A stretch of 64,000 nucleotides of DNA from Paracoccus sp. DMF-8. GTDB taxonomy: Bacteria; Pseudomonadota; Alphaproteobacteria; Rhodobacterales; Rhodobacteraceae. The notes below the pieces were generated by a model, which was given only the letters and a program-made list of their open reading frames with translations, did no database searches and was not told the DNA's origin. Of this stretch, positions 12,144 to 22,064 are shown in pieces. The position numbers were made by a program, and so were the translations under genes. The stretch is taken from contig NZ_JARJHL010000014.1 of the NCBI RefSeq assembly GCF_029309835.1, forward strand, positions 186,001 through 250,000, written 5' to 3'. Each line of letters starts with the position of its first letter. Position 1 is the stretch's first letter.

Positions 12144-13812
12144 CCGCCTGATCTATGTGCCGCTTGGCGGCGCCGGCGAAATCGGCATGAACGCCTATGT
12201 CTATGGCCATGGCCAGCCCGGCAAGGAGCGGCTGATCGTCGTCGATCTGGGCGTGACCTTCGGCGACATGGATTCTGCACCGGGGATCGACCTGATCATG
12301 GCCGATGTCGCCTGGCTGGAACAGAACCGCGACCGGATCGAGGGGATTTTCATCACCCACGGTCACGAGGATCACGTCGGCGCCCTGGGCCTGCTGTGGT
12401 CGCGCCTGCGCGCGCCCGTCCACTGCCGCCGCTTCACCGGCGCGCTGGCCGCGATGAAGATGGAAGAGGCGGGCCAGCCTGCCGATGTCATCCAGATCCA
12501 CGCCCCGCGCCCCGAGGTGATTCAGGCCGGTCCCTTTGCCGTGCAATTCGTGCCGATCAGCCATTCCATCCCGGAAAGCGCCGCGCTGATCATCGACACG
12601 CCTGCGGGCCGCATCGTCCATACCGGCGATTTCAAACTGGACGGCACCCCCATCGTGGGCGAGCCTTTTGATCCGATCATCTGGCACGAGATCGCGCAGG
12701 AAAACGGCGGCATCAAGGTGCTGGCCTGCGATTCGACCAATATCTTCAGCCCGCATGCCGGCCGGTCCGAGGCCGTTCTGGCCAATCCCTTGCTGGATTT
12801 CGTCGTCGCCCAGAAAAATCTGGTCGTGGCCACGACCTTTGCATCGAACGTCGCGCGGCTGAAAACCCTGACCGAGGCGGGCGTGGCTGCGGGCCGCAAG
12901 GTCTGCCTGCTGGGCCGTGCCATGAACAAGATGGTGAGAGCGGCGATCGAAACCGGCGTGCTGACCAGTTTCCCGCCCGTCATCACCGCCGATGAGGCGG
13001 CCGAACTGCCCCGCAATCAGGTCATGCTGGTCGTCACGGGGTCGCAGGGCGAACGGCGCGCGGCATCTGCGCAACTGTCGCGCGGGCGCTATCTGGGGTT
13101 GCAGTTGAAAGAGGGCGACAGCTTTCTGTTCAGTTCGCGCACCATTCCGGGCAATGAACGCCCGGTGATCCGCATCATGAATGCGCTGTCGCAGATCGGC
13201 GTCGATGTCTTTGACGCGGATGATGGCACCTATCACGTCTCGGGCCACGCCAACCGCCCCGATATCGAGGCGGTGCATGACCTGCTGAAACCGCAGATCG
13301 TCATTCCGATGCATGGCGAACATATGCATCTGCGCGAACATGCGCAGCTCGCCAGCAGCAAGGGCATTGCCTCGATCATCGCGACCAATGGCGCGGTCAT
13401 CGACCTGACCGCCGAACTCCCGCGCGAGGTGGACCGGATCGACACGGGCCGCGTCTATCTGGATGGCAATGTGTTGATCGGCGCGATGGATGGCATCGTC
13501 CGCGACCGCATCCGCATGGCGTTGAACGGTCACGCGCTGGTTTCGGTGATCGTGGACGAAGACGACCGCCCGCTGCCCGATGCCTGGGTCGAGCTGATGG
13601 GCCTGCCCGAACGCGGTCGCGCCGGTGTGCCGCTGGCCGGCAGCATCGAGGAAGAACTGGCCGATTTTCTGGAACGCGCCAATGACGCCACCCTGTCCAA
13701 CGACGACAAGCTGGAAGAGGCGATCCGCAAGCTGACCCGCCAGATCGCGATGGACGAAATCGGCAAAAAGCCCGAAGTCACGGTCATCATCAGCCGTCTT
13801 GCGGCGGAATGA
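12136..13812 (+). CDS. rnj: Ribonuclease J
   Basis: Metallo-beta-lactamase/beta-CASP ribonuclease with endo- and 5'-3' exonuclease activity in RNA processing. 558 residues. The zinc motif HGHEDH is at residues 75-80, further ligands lie in PISHSIPES and HTGDFKLD, the beta-CASP region includes VVTGSQGERRAA, and the late His motif is in VIPMHGEHMHLREH. The start is ATG 12136, behind AAGGAGG at 12123-12129 inside coaX; an earlier in-frame ATG at 12112 lacks this. It is the standard partner of coaX in Rhodobacterales. Confidence 0.95.
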   Translation: MSDRLIYVPLGGAGEIGMNAYVYGHGQPGKERLIVVDLGVTFGDMDSAPGIDLIMADVAWLEQNRDRIEGIFITHGHEDHVGALGLLWSRLRAPVHCRRFTGALAAMKMEEAGQPADVIQIHAPRPEVIQAGPFAVQFVPISHSIPESAALIIDTPAGRIVHTGDFKLDGTPIVGEPFDPIIWHEIAQENGGIKVLACDSTNIFSPHAGRSEAVLANPLLDFVVAQKNLVVATTFASNVARLKTLTEAGVAAGRKVCLLGRAMNKMVRAAIETGVLTSFPPVITADEAAELPRNQVMLVVTGSQGERRAASAQLSRGRYLGLQLKEGDSFLFSSRTIPGNERPVIRIMNALSQIGVDVFDADDGTYHVSGHANRPDIEAVHDLLKPQIVIPMHGEHMHLREHAQLASSKGIASIIATNGAVIDLTAELPREVDRIDTGRVYLDGNVLIGAMDGIVRDRIRMALNGHALVSVIVDEDDRPLPDAWVELMGLPERGRAGVPLAGSIEEELADFLERANDATLSNDDKLEEAIRKLTRQIAMDEIGKKPEVTVIISRLAAE

Positions 13813-13835
13813 CCGCGATTGCTTGACCTTTCCTG

Positions 13836-13856
13836 CCCGCGCGGGCAAAGCGCGGG
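13836..13856 (+). promoter_or_regulatory. GC hairpin directly in front of trmB
   Basis: Stem CCCGCGC (13836-13842) / GCGCGGG (13850-13856) with loop GGGCAAA, ending one base before the trmB ATG. There is no Shine-Dalgarno sequence between the hairpin and the start. It could limit trmB initiation or serve as a weak stop after rnj; the role is inferred. Confidence 0.4.
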
Positions 13857-13857
13857 C

Positions 13858-14556
13858 ATGAGCGAATTCGACCCCAATCCCCCGCGCCGGAACTTTTACG
13901 GCCGCCGTCATGGCAAGACCCTGCGTCAAAGCCAAAAGGGCTATCTGTCCGAGGATCTGGGCGATCTGCGCCCGCGCGGCATCACCGTGCAGGACAATCC
14001 CGACCGCAAGCCGGTCGATCCCGCGCAGATCTTTGGCGACGACCGCCCGATCTGGCTGGAGGTCGGCTTCGGCGGGGGCGAGCATATGGTCCATATGGCC
14101 GCGCGCTACCCCGGTATCGGCATCATCGGTTGCGAACCCTTCATCAACGGGGTCGCCATGCTTCTGGGCAAGATCCGCGCGGCGGGCGTCGAAAATGTCA
14201 GCGTTCATCCCGGCGATGCACGCGATCTGATGGATGTGTTTCCCGATGCTTCGATTGATCGGGCGTTCCTGAACTATCCCGATCCCTGGCCCAAGGCACG
14301 CCACCACCGCCGCCGCTTTGTCACGCCCGAACATCTGATCCCGCTGGCCCGGCTGATGAAGCCCGGTGCGGAATTCCGGGTTGCGACGGATATCCCCGAT
14401 TACGTCCGCCAGACGCTGGAAGAGGTTCCGCCCGCCGGGTTCACCTTGGTCAGCGAAGGCGGCACGCCCCGGGATGACTGGCTGTCCACCCGCTACGAAC
14501 AAAAGGCGCTGCGCGAAGGTCGCGCGCCCCATTACGTCACCTTCCGCCGCAACTGA
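13858..14556 (+). CDS. trmB: tRNA (guanine-N7-)-methyltransferase
   Basis: SAM-dependent enzyme making m7G46 in the tRNA variable loop. 232 residues. SAM-binding motif EVGFGGGEHMVHMA near residues 66-79, catalytic/substrate region NYPDPWPKARHHRRRF near 138-153, and C-terminal YEQKALREG. The ATG at 13858 is chosen because the protein then starts with the typical basic N-terminus (RRNFYGRRHGK). A TTG at 13819 in frame would add a poor, Cys-containing leader. The gene follows rnj by 45 bases. Confidence 0.95.
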   Translation: MSEFDPNPPRRNFYGRRHGKTLRQSQKGYLSEDLGDLRPRGITVQDNPDRKPVDPAQIFGDDRPIWLEVGFGGGEHMVHMAARYPGIGIIGCEPFINGVAMLLGKIRAAGVENVSVHPGDARDLMDVFPDASIDRAFLNYPDPWPKARHHRRRFVTPEHLIPLARLMKPGAEFRVATDIPDYVRQTLEEVPPAGFTLVSEGGTPRDDWLSTRYEQKALREGRAPHYVTFRRN

Positions 14557-14571
14557 ACGAAAGGCCGCGCC

Positions 14572-15903
14572 ATGTCCCATTCCGGTGATCCCAAACCCAT
14601 GACGGCCCGCAAATCGCCCGCTCTGCGGGGCGTGGCGGCGGTTCCCGGCGACAAGTCGATCAGCCACCGCGCGCTGATTCTGGGCGCCATGGCGATTGGC
14701 GAAACCCGCATCACCGGCCTGCTCGAGGGCGAGGATGTGCTGGACACGGCCAAGGCCATGCGGGCATTCGGCGCGACCGTGACCCGCACGGGAGAAGGGG
14801 CGTGGAGCGTGAACGGCGTCGGCGTCGGCGGCTTTGCCGAACCCGAGGGCGTGATCGACTGCGGCAACTCGGGCACCGGCGTCCGCCTGATCATGGGCAC
14901 GATGGCCACCAGCCCGATCACTGCGACCTTTACTGGCGACGCCAGCCTGTCGCGCCGCCCGATGGCGCGGATCACCGACCCCCTGCAGCTTTTCGGCTGT
15001 CACGTCACCGCGCGCGAAGGCGGTCGCCTGCCCGTGACCATCACCGGCGCGGCCGATCCGATGCCGGTCAGCTATCGCACGCCGGTCGCCAGCGCGCAGA
15101 TCAAATCGGCGGTTCTGCTGGCCGGTCTGAACGCGCCCGGCCAGACCGTCGTGACCGAGGCAGAGGCGACGCGCGACCATACCGAACGGATGCTGACCGG
15201 ATTTGGTGCCGAAATCACCACCGAGATCACCCCCGATGGCCGCGTCATCACCCTGACCGGCCGTCCCGAACTGGTCGCGCAGACCGTTGCCGTGCCGCGC
15301 GACCCGTCCAGCGCGGCCTTTCCGGTCGCGGCGGCGCTGCTGGTGCCGGGGTCGGAAATCCGCGTGCCGGGGGTCAGCCGCAACCCGACGCGGGACGGGC
15401 TATATGTCACGCTTCTGGAAATGGGCGCGGATATTACCTTTGAAAATCAGAGAGATGAGGGTGGCGAGCCGGTGGCCGACCTGATCGTGCGCCATTCCGC
15501 GCTGAAAGGCGTCAGCGTCCCGGCGGATCGCGCCGCCAGCATGATCGACGAATTCCCGATCCTGTCGGTCATCGCCTGCTTTGCCGAAGGCGCGACCGTG
15601 ATGAATGGCGTGGCGGAACTGCGCGTCAAGGAAAGCGACCGCATCGACGCCATGGCCGTGGGCCTGCGCGCCAATGGGGCGCGGGTCGAGGATACGCCCG
15701 ACAGCATGACGGTCCACGGCACCGGCGGGCTGAAAGGGGGCGCGGTGGCGGCGACCCATCTGGATCACCGCATCGCCATGTCCTTCCTGATCGGGGGCCT
15801 TGCCTCGGATCAGCCGATCGGGGTCGATGACGGCGCGCCGATCATGACATCTTTCCCGGATTTCCTGCCGCTGATGCAAGGGCTTGGCGCAGATATCGCA
15901 TAA
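14572..15903 (+). CDS. aroA: 3-phosphoshikimate 1-carboxyvinyltransferase (EPSP synthase)
   Basis: Sixth shikimate-pathway step: joins shikimate-3-phosphate and PEP. 443 residues. N-terminal [15 protein letters not shown] (S3P/PEP site), [11 protein letters not shown] near residue 102, [25 protein letters not shown], and the late [20 protein letters not shown] (split). It lies 15 bases after trmB. A strong terminator directly after the stop makes it the last gene of the long plus-strand block. Confidence 0.96.
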   Translation: MSHSGDPKPMTARKSPALRGVAAVPGDKSISHRALILGAMAIGETRITGLLEGEDVLDTAKAMRAFGATVTRTGEGAWSVNGVGVGGFAEPEGVIDCGNSGTGVRLIMGTMATSPITATFTGDASLSRRPMARITDPLQLFGCHVTAREGGRLPVTITGAADPMPVSYRTPVASAQIKSAVLLAGLNAPGQTVVTEAEATRDHTERMLTGFGAEITTEITPDGRVITLTGRPELVAQTVAVPRDPSSAAFPVAAALLVPGSEIRVPGVSRNPTRDGLYVTLLEMGADITFENQRDEGGEPVADLIVRHSALKGVSVPADRAASMIDEFPILSVIACFAEGATVMNGVAELRVKESDRIDAMAVGLRANGARVEDTPDSMTVHGTGGLKGGAVAATHLDHRIAMSFLIGGLASDQPIGVDDGAPIMTSFPDFLPLMQGLGADIA

Positions 15904-15907
15904 AATC

Positions 15908-15931
15908 GGGCGGCCGGATGGCCGCCCTTTT
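15908..15931 (+). terminator. Intrinsic terminator after aroA
   Basis: Perfect 8-bp stem GGGCGGCC (15908-15915) / GGCCGCCC (15920-15927), loop GGAT, followed by TTTT. It lies between convergent aroA and prpE, 15 bases before the prpE stop, and may also help stop the minus-strand transcript. Confidence 0.85.
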
Positions 15932-15945
15932 CATGTCGCCGGGAT

Positions 15946-17835
15946 CTATTTTCCCAGACCGATGCCTTTCAGCGCCCCGGTGATTTCCTCCAGAATCACC
16001 GGATCGTCGATGGTGGCGGGCATCTTGTAATCCTCGCCATCGGCAATCCTGGCCATGGTGGCGCGCAGGATCTTGCCCGAGCGCGTCTTGGGCAGGCGGT
16101 CCACGACCAGCGCCGATTTGAAGGCGGCAACCGGGCCGATACGGTCGCGGACCATGCCGACGACTTCCTTGACGACGGTGTCATGGCTGGTTTCGACGCC
16201 CTTTTTCAGGCACAGGAAGCCAAGCGGCATCTGGCCTTTCAGCTTGTCGGCAACCCCGATCACCGCGCATTCGGCAACGGCGGGGTGGCTCGACAGGACC
16301 TCCTCCATCGCGCCGGTGGACAGGCGGTGGCCCGCGACGTTGATCACGTCATCGGTGCGCGCCATGATGTAAAGGTAGCCGTCATCGTCGATATAGCCCG
16401 CATCGCCGGTTTCGTAAAAGCCGGGGAAATGGTCCAGATAGCTTTTGCGGAAACGCGCTTCGGCATTCCACAGGGTCGGCAGGGTGCCGGGGGGCAGGGG
16501 CAGCTTGATGACGATGGCGCCAAGCGTGCCTGCGGGGACGGGGTTGCCGCCTTCGTCCAGCACCTGCACGTCATAGCCCGGCATGGGAACCGAGGGGCTG
16601 CCCTTTTTGATCGGCATCTGTTCGATCCCGAAGGGGCTGGCCGCGATGGCCCAACCGGTTTCGGTCTGCCACCAGTGGTCGATCACCGGCAGGTTCAGCT
16701 TGTCTTCCAGCCATTGGATCGTGTCGGGGTCGGCGCGTTCACCGGCGAGGAACACGGCCTGCAGGCTGCGCAGGTTGTAATCGCCGATCAATTCGCCATC
16801 CGGATCCTCGCGCTTGACGGCGCGGATGGCGGTGGGGGCGGTGAAAAAGGACTTGACCTTGTGGTTCTGGATCACCCGCCAGAAGGTTCCGGCATCGGGC
16901 GTGCCGACCGGCTTGCCTTCGAACACCAGCGTCGTCGCGCCGGCGATCAGCGGGCCATAGCAGATATAGCTGTGGCCGACGACCCAACCCACGTCCGAGG
17001 CCGCCCAAAACACATCACCGGCGTCGATGCCGTAGATATTTTTCATCGTCCAGTTCAGCGCGACCAGCTGGCCCGCGGTATGGCGCACGACGCCCTTGGG
17101 CTGGCCCGTGGTGCCCGAAGTATACAGGATATAGGCGGGATGGTTGCCTTCGACCGGGACGCATTCGGCAGGCTCGACCCCGTATTGGAACGAATGCCAG
17201 GCGAAATCGCGGCCGGGGATCAGGCTGCAGACCTCTTGTTCGCGCTGAAAGATCACGCAGAAATCGGGTTTGTGTCCGGCAAGGTCGATGGCCTTGTCCA
17301 GCAGCGGCTTGTAATGGACGACGCGGCCCGGTTCCAGCCCGCAGGATGCCGCGATGATCGCCTTGGGCTGGCAGTCGTCGATGCGCACGGCCAGTTCGTT
17401 CGCGGCAAAACCGCCAAAGACCACGGAATGCACCGCGCCAAGGCGGGCGCAGGCCAGCATCGCCTCGACCGCCTCGGGGATCATCGGCATGTAGATGATG
17501 ACGCGGTCGCCCTTTTCGATGCCCTTGGCGCGCAGCGCCCCGGCAAGGCTGGCGACGCGGTCGCGCAATTCGCTATAGGTCAGCCCCTTGGTCGAACGGG
17601 TGATGGGCGAGTCGTGGATGATCGCCAGCTGATCGCCCCGGCCGGCCTGAACATGGCGGTCGACGGCGTTCCAGCAGGTGTTGACCAGCGCATCGGAAAA
17701 CCATTCGTAAACGGGCGCCTTGTCGTCGAAAAGCGCCTTGGAGGGCGGGCGAAACCAATCGATTTCCTGGGCGGCCTGCATCCAGAACTGTTCCGGATCG
17801 GATTTCCAGCCTTGATAAATATCCTGGTAAGACAT
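15946..17835 (-). CDS. prpE: Propionyl-CoA synthetase (acyl-CoA synthetase)
   Basis: AMP-forming acyl-CoA ligase activating propionate (or acetate) via acyl-AMP. 629 residues. N-terminal ACS domain beginning MSYQDIYQGW with IDWFRPP, phosphate loop YTSGTTGQPKGVVRH, TETGWAIA region, and C-terminal PKTRSGKILRATM with the acetylation-sensitive catalytic Lys. The N-terminal pattern fits PrpE better than AcsA. A GGGGGAACC stretch precedes the ATG. It is downstream of maeB on the same strand, separated by 140 bases with a long inverted repeat. Confidence 0.9.
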   Translation of the reverse strand: MSYQDIYQGWKSDPEQFWMQAAQEIDWFRPPSKALFDDKAPVYEWFSDALVNTCWNAVDRHVQAGRGDQLAIIHDSPITRSTKGLTYSELRDRVASLAGALRAKGIEKGDRVIIYMPMIPEAVEAMLACARLGAVHSVVFGGFAANELAVRIDDCQPKAIIAASCGLEPGRVVHYKPLLDKAIDLAGHKPDFCVIFQREQEVCSLIPGRDFAWHSFQYGVEPAECVPVEGNHPAYILYTSGTTGQPKGVVRHTAGQLVALNWTMKNIYGIDAGDVFWAASDVGWVVGHSYICYGPLIAGATTLVFEGKPVGTPDAGTFWRVIQNHKVKSFFTAPTAIRAVKREDPDGELIGDYNLRSLQAVFLAGERADPDTIQWLEDKLNLPVIDHWWQTETGWAIAASPFGIEQMPIKKGSPSVPMPGYDVQVLDEGGNPVPAGTLGAIVIKLPLPPGTLPTLWNAEARFRKSYLDHFPGFYETGDAGYIDDDGYLYIMARTDDVINVAGHRLSTGAMEEVLSSHPAVAECAVIGVADKLKGQMPLGFLCLKKGVETSHDTVVKEVVGMVRDRIGPVAAFKSALVVDRLPKTRSGKILRATMARIADGEDYKMPATIDDPVILEEITGALKGIGLGK

Positions 17836-17905
17836 GGTTCCCCCTTAACCTCGTGGCAGTTTAGTTACGCCAGAAGTATGGGGGGCGCAATAATCCTGCG
17901 CAGAT

Positions 17906-17937
17906 GGTTGCGCCAACAGAAAGATGTTGGCGCAACC
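17906..17937 (-). terminator. Perfect 13-bp inverted repeat between maeB and prpE
   Basis: Arms 17906-17918 and 17925-17937 (GGTTGCGCCAACA/TGTTGGCGCAACC) with loop GAAAGA. It lies 39 bases after the maeB stop and 70 before the prpE start. There is no T-run on either side, so it may be a factor-dependent stop, an mRNA-stability hairpin or an operator for prpE. Confidence 0.5.
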
Positions 17938-17975
17938 CAAAGCCGAGAGCAAGGGACCGGCCGGGGTATGCGGGA

Positions 17976-20255
17976 TCAGCCGTAATGCTTGACGGGCGTG
18001 CCCGCGATGGCGCTGACGTTCAGCAGGCCGCGCGTCGTGATCGACGGGGTAACGATATGGGCGCGGTTGCCCATGCCCATCAGGATCGGCCCGACCTCCA
18101 GCCCGTTTGCCTTCATTTTCAGGGCGTTGCGGACGCCGGATGCGGAATCCGTGCCGGAAAAGACCAGCACATTGGCCGCGCCTTCGATCCGCGAATTCGG
18201 CAGCAGCCTTTCGCGGATCTGCGGGTCCAGCGCCGAATCGACATGCATTTCACCGTCAAAGATGAAATCGACATTCTTGTCTTGCAGGATCGCCAGCGCC
18301 TCGCGCATCTTGCGCCCGGACTGCGTGTCCAGATTGCCGAATTGCGAATGGCTGCACAGCGCCACCTGGGGCGTCACGCCAAAGCGGCGGACGTGGCGGG
18401 CGGCGCCGATGGCGGTTTCCGCGATCTGTTCGGGCGTCGGCGCGTGGTTGACCTGGGTATCGGCGACGAACAGCGGGCCGTCTTCCAGAATCAGCAGGGA
18501 CAGGGCGCCGACCGGGCGCAGCCCGTCATGGGCGAGGATCTGGCTGACATAGTTCAGGTGCCAGGAATATTGCCCGAAGGTGCCGCAGATCAGGCTGTCG
18601 GCCTCATTGCGATGGACCATGACGGCGCCGATCGCGGTGGTATTCGTGCGCATCACCGCGCGGGCGATGTCGGGCGTGACGCCGCGCCGCGCCATCAGAT
18701 CGTGATAGGTGCTCCAATAATCACGGTAGCGGGGGTCGTTTTCGGGGTTCACGATTTCGAAATCGACATTCGGCCGGATGGGCAGGCCCGCGCGTTCGGC
18801 CCGCATTTCAATGACTTCGGGACGGCCGATCAGGATCGGCACATCGGTCATTTCTTCCAGCATGGCATTGGCCGCGCGCAGCACGCGCTCATCCTCGCCC
18901 TCGGCAAAGACGATGCGGCGGCTGGCCGATGCCGCGGCCTCGAACACCGGGCGCATGATCAGCGCCGAGCGGAAGACCGAGCCGTCCAGCTTTTGCTTGT
19001 AGGCCGCCAGATCGGGCAGGGGCCGGGTCGCGACGCCGCTTTCCATCGCGGCGCGGGCAACGGCCGATGCGACGATGCCGATCAGCCGGGGATCGAAGGG
19101 TTTCGGGATCAGGTAATCGGCGCCAAAGGACAGCCGTTCGCCGCGATAGGCGGCGGCGGCTTCGGCGCTGGTGGTGGCGCGGGCAAGTGCGGCGATGGCC
19201 TTGATGCAGGCGATCTGCATGTCATCGTTGATCGTCGTTGCGCCGACATCCAGCGCGCCCCGGAAGATGAAGGGGAAACACAGGACGTTGTTGACCTGAT
19301 TGGGATAATCGCTGCGGCCCGTCGCGATGATCGCGTCGGGGGCGACGGCGCGGGCGTCCTCGGGCTGGATTTCGGGATTGGGGTTGGCCAGCGCAAAGAT
19401 GATCGGGCGTTTGGCCATCTTGCCGACCATGTCGGGCGTCAGCACGCCGGGGCCGGACAGGCCCAGGAACATGTCGGCACCTTCGATCACCTGATCCAGC
19501 GTGCGCAGGTCGGTTTTCTGCGCATATTCCGCCTTTTGCGGGGTCATCTGTTCGGTGCGGCCTTCATAAACCACGCCTTCGATATCGCAGAGCCAGACGT
19601 TTTCGCGTTTGACGCCCAGTTTCAGCAGCATGTTCAGGCAGGCGATCCCCGCCGCGCCGCCGCCGGTTGACACCAGCTTGATATCTTCGAACCGCTTGCC
19701 GCTGACATGCAGGGCATTGGTCGCCGCCGCGCCCACGACGATGGCGGTGCCGTGCTGGTCGTCGTGAAAGACCGGGATGTTCATCCGTTCGCGGCACAGC
19801 TTTTCGACGATGAAGCAATCGGGGGCCTTGATGTCTTCCAGGTTGATCGCGCCAAAGGTCGGTTCCAGCGCACAGACGATATCGGCCAGCTTTTCAGGGT
19901 CGGATTCGTTCACCTCGATGTCGAAACAGTCGATATCGGCGAATTTCTTGAACAGGACGGCCTTGCCCTCCATCACCGGTTTCGAGGCCAGCGCGCCGAT
20001 ATTGCCAAGGCCCAGGACCGCCGTCCCGTTGGACACGACCGCGACCAGATTGCCGCGCGCGGTATAGCGGGCGGCGTCGGCGAGGGCTTTCTGGATTTCC
20101 AGACAGGCTTCGGCAACGCCCGGCGAATAGGCGCGCGACAGGTCGCGGCCATTGGCCAAGGGTTTCGTCGCGCGGATTTCCAGCTTACCGGGGCGCGGAA
20201 ATTCGTGATAATCCAATGCCGCCTGCTTGACGCTGTCCTGTCTGCGTTCTTCCAT
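17976..20255 (-). CDS. maeB: NADP-dependent malic enzyme fused to a phosphotransacetylase-like domain
   Basis: Oxidative decarboxylation of malate to pyruvate, supplying NADPH. 759 residues, the usual length of the MaeB fusion. The catalytic half (about residues 1-430) has [50 protein letters not shown] and [10 protein letters not shown]. The C-terminal half (about 435-759) resembles phosphate acetyltransferase ([38 protein letters not shown] in part) and in this family is regulatory rather than catalytic. The start is ATG 20255 behind GGAGGTGGGGAC. It is divergent from cdd across 124 bases. Confidence 0.95.
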   Translation of the reverse strand: MEERRQDSVKQAALDYHEFPRPGKLEIRATKPLANGRDLSRAYSPGVAEACLEIQKALADAARYTARGNLVAVVSNGTAVLGLGNIGALASKPVMEGKAVLFKKFADIDCFDIEVNESDPEKLADIVCALEPTFGAINLEDIKAPDCFIVEKLCRERMNIPVFHDDQHGTAIVVGAAATNALHVSGKRFEDIKLVSTGGGAAGIACLNMLLKLGVKRENVWLCDIEGVVYEGRTEQMTPQKAEYAQKTDLRTLDQVIEGADMFLGLSGPGVLTPDMVGKMAKRPIIFALANPNPEIQPEDARAVAPDAIIATGRSDYPNQVNNVLCFPFIFRGALDVGATTINDDMQIACIKAIAALARATTSAEAAAAYRGERLSFGADYLIPKPFDPRLIGIVASAVARAAMESGVATRPLPDLAAYKQKLDGSVFRSALIMRPVFEAAASASRRIVFAEGEDERVLRAANAMLEEMTDVPILIGRPEVIEMRAERAGLPIRPNVDFEIVNPENDPRYRDYWSTYHDLMARRGVTPDIARAVMRTNTTAIGAVMVHRNEADSLICGTFGQYSWHLNYVSQILAHDGLRPVGALSLLILEDGPLFVADTQVNHAPTPEQIAETAIGAARHVRRFGVTPQVALCSHSQFGNLDTQSGRKMREALAILQDKNVDFIFDGEMHVDSALDPQIRERLLPNSRIEGAANVLVFSGTDSASGVRNALKMKANGLEVGPILMGMGNRAHIVTPSITTRGLLNVSAIAGTPVKHYG

Positions 20256-20327
20256 GTCCCCACCTCCTTGAAAGATGGTTCAGCGTTAAACTATTTTTTG
20301 CGCGACGAACAGGGGGGCATCGCCGGC

Positions 20328-20356
20328 TTGCATCGCTTTTGCGTGACGCGCACAAT
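20328..20356 (+). promoter_or_regulatory. Possible sigma-70 promoter for the cdd-upp operon
   Basis: TTGCAT (20328-20333), 17-base spacer, CACAAT (20351-20356), placed 24 bases before the cdd start in the only gap upstream of this operon. The -10 is weak, so this is a candidate only. Confidence 0.3.
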
Positions 20357-20379
20357 CGGGCCGATGACATGAGGTGAAC

Positions 20380-20775
20380 ATGACGCTTCTGGATGCGGCG
20401 CGCGCGGTGCGCGAAATGGCCTATGCGCCTTATTCCCGGTTCAAGGTCGGCGCGGCGGTGCGCGGTGCCTCGGGCCGGATCTACAGCGGCTGCAATGTCG
20501 AGAACGTGGCCTATCCCGAGGGCACCTGCGCCGAGGCGGGCGCCATCGCCGCGATGGTCGCCGCGGGCGAGACGGAACTGGTCGAGGTCTGCGTCATCGG
20601 TTCCAGCCCGACGCCGACGCCGCCCTGCGGGGGCTGTCGGCAAAAGCTGGCGGAGTTCGGCCGGACGGATACGCCGGTGCTGCTGGCGACGACGGATGGC
20701 AAGACGCTGGCGACGACGATCGGGGAATTGCTGCCCGGCCGTTTCGGGCTGGACCATATGGCGGACCGGCCATGA
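20380..20775 (+). CDS. cdd: Cytidine deaminase
   Basis: Deaminates (deoxy)cytidine to (deoxy)uridine. 131 residues, the small tetrameric type. Zinc ligands are visible in the CAEAGAI motif (Cys with catalytic Glu) and in PCGGCRQ. SRFKVGAAV and SGCNVENVAYPEGTCAE are family signatures. The start is ATG 20380 behind GAGGTGA; GTG 20374 is less likely. It is the first gene of a salvage operon, with its stop overlapping the deoA ATG. Confidence 0.94.
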   Translation: MTLLDAARAVREMAYAPYSRFKVGAAVRGASGRIYSGCNVENVAYPEGTCAEAGAIAAMVAAGETELVEVCVIGSSPTPTPPCGGCRQKLAEFGRTDTPVLLATTDGKTLATTIGELLPGRFGLDHMADRP

Positions 20776-22064
20776 GCGACCCAAGGCCCGCCATCGCGGC
20801 GGTGCGCGACGGGCGCGGGCTGAGCGCGCCGGACGCTGCCCTGATCGCGCGCGGTCTGGCGGATGGTTCGGTCAGCGATGCGCAGGCCGGGGCCTTTGCC
20901 ATGGCGGTTCTGGCGCGCGGCATCGGCCAGCCGGGCCGGGTCGCCCTGACGCAGGCGATGCGCGATTCGGGGCGGGTGCTGGCATGGGATTTGCCGGGGC
21001 CGGTCCTGGACAAGCATTCGACGGGCGGGATCGGCGACAGCGTCAGCCTGATCCTTGCGCCGGTGCTGGCGGCCTGCGGCGTTTACGTCCCGATGATTTC
21101 CGGCCGGGGGCTGGGGCATACCGGCGGGACGCTGGACAAGCTGGAAGCGATCCCGGGGTTTCGCGTCGATCTGTCCGAGGCCGGGTTTCGCCGCGTCACC
21201 GCGGATGTCGGTTGCGCCATCGTTGCGGCCAGCGCCGATCTGGCGCCCGCCGACCGCAGGCTTTACGCGGTCCGGGACGAGGCGGCATCCGTCGAGAGCA
21301 TTGATCTGATCTGTGCCTCGATCCTGTCGAAAAAGCTGGCGGCGGGGCTGGATGGGCTGGTTCTGGATGTGAAATGCGGCTCGGGCGCGTTTTCGCCGGA
21401 TATGGAAACCGCGCGGGCTTTGGCGCGGGCCTTGGTCGAAACCGCGAATGGCGCGGGGTGCCGGACCATGGCCTGCATCACCGATATGGACCAGCCGCTG
21501 GCCCGCGCTGCCGGGAACGCGCTGGAGATCAGGGCGGTGGTCGATGCCTTTCGCTCCGGTCAGGGGGCGTTGCTGGAATTGTCGCTGTTGCTGGCTGGCG
21601 AATGTCTGTCCCTTGCCGGGATCGACCCGGCGCGGGCCAGCGAGGCTTTCGCCTCGGGCGCTGCGGCCGAGCGTTTCGCGCGGATGGTCGCGGCGCAGGG
21701 TGGTCCCGCCGATCTGCTGGAACGGGCGGATGCGCTGTTGCCCCCCGCGCCGGTGGTCATTCCGGTGGTTGTCCCCGTGACGGCCAGCGGGATCGTGGCG
21801 CGGATCGACACGGCCCGGCTTGGCCATGCGGTCGTGGCGCTTGGCGGCGGGCGCGTCCATGCGGGCGACCGCATCGACCCTGCGGTCGGGCTGTCGGGTC
21901 TGTTGCGGATCGGCGAAGCGGCGGGGCCCGACCGGCCGCTGTGCCTGGTCCATGCCGCCGATCAGGCCAGTGCCGAGGCGGCTGCCGTGACCATCCGCGC
22001 CGCCTATCATCTGGGCGAGGCACCTGCAGCGGCGCCGTTGCTGCGCGAAAGGATCACCGCATGA
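20772..22064 (+). CDS. deoA: Thymidine phosphorylase
   Basis: Phosphorolysis of thymidine/deoxyuridine to base and deoxyribose-1-phosphate. 430 residues. KHSTGGIGDSVSLILAPVLA near residue 79 (phosphate and pyrimidine sites), ISGRGLGHTGGTLDKLEAIPG near 112, VLDVKCGSGAF near 197, and a C-terminal alpha/beta domain with GGGRVHAGDRIDPAVG. The ATG overlaps the cdd stop, and its TGA overlaps the deoB start. It feeds DeoB, which isomerises the sugar phosphate. Confidence 0.95.
   Translation: MSDPRPAIAAVRDGRGLSAPDAALIARGLADGSVSDAQAGAFAMAVLARGIGQPGRVALTQAMRDSGRVLAWDLPGPVLDKHSTGGIGDSVSLILAPVLAACGVYVPMISGRGLGHTGGTLDKLEAIPGFRVDLSEAGFRRVTADVGCAIVAASADLAPADRRLYAVRDEAASVESIDLICASILSKKLAAGLDGLVLDVKCGSGAFSPDMETARALARALVETANGAGCRTMACITDMDQPLARAAGNALEIRAVVDAFRSGQGALLELSLLLAGECLSLAGIDPARASEAFASGAAAERFARMVAAQGGPADLLERADALLPPAPVVIPVVVPVTASGIVARIDTARLGHAVVALGGGRVHAGDRIDPAVGLSGLLRIGEAAGPDRPLCLVHAADQASAEAAAVTIRAAYHLGEAPAAAPLLRERITA

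Noticed and set aside
12118..15180. A 1020-codon minus-strand open frame
   Set aside because: Antisense to rnj, trmB and aroA, all of which have clear motifs. The antisense protein has low-complexity Arg/Asp/Gln content.
15908..15931. rRNA, tRNA or CRISPR features in the gaps
   Set aside because: I read all gaps for cloverleaf ends, rRNA-like blocks and spaced repeats. The only repeats are short direct tandems and terminator-like stems such as this one.
16183..19670. Two long plus-strand frames opposite prpE and maeB
   Set aside because: Shadows of the two minus-strand enzymes; no signal, domain or ribosome site.
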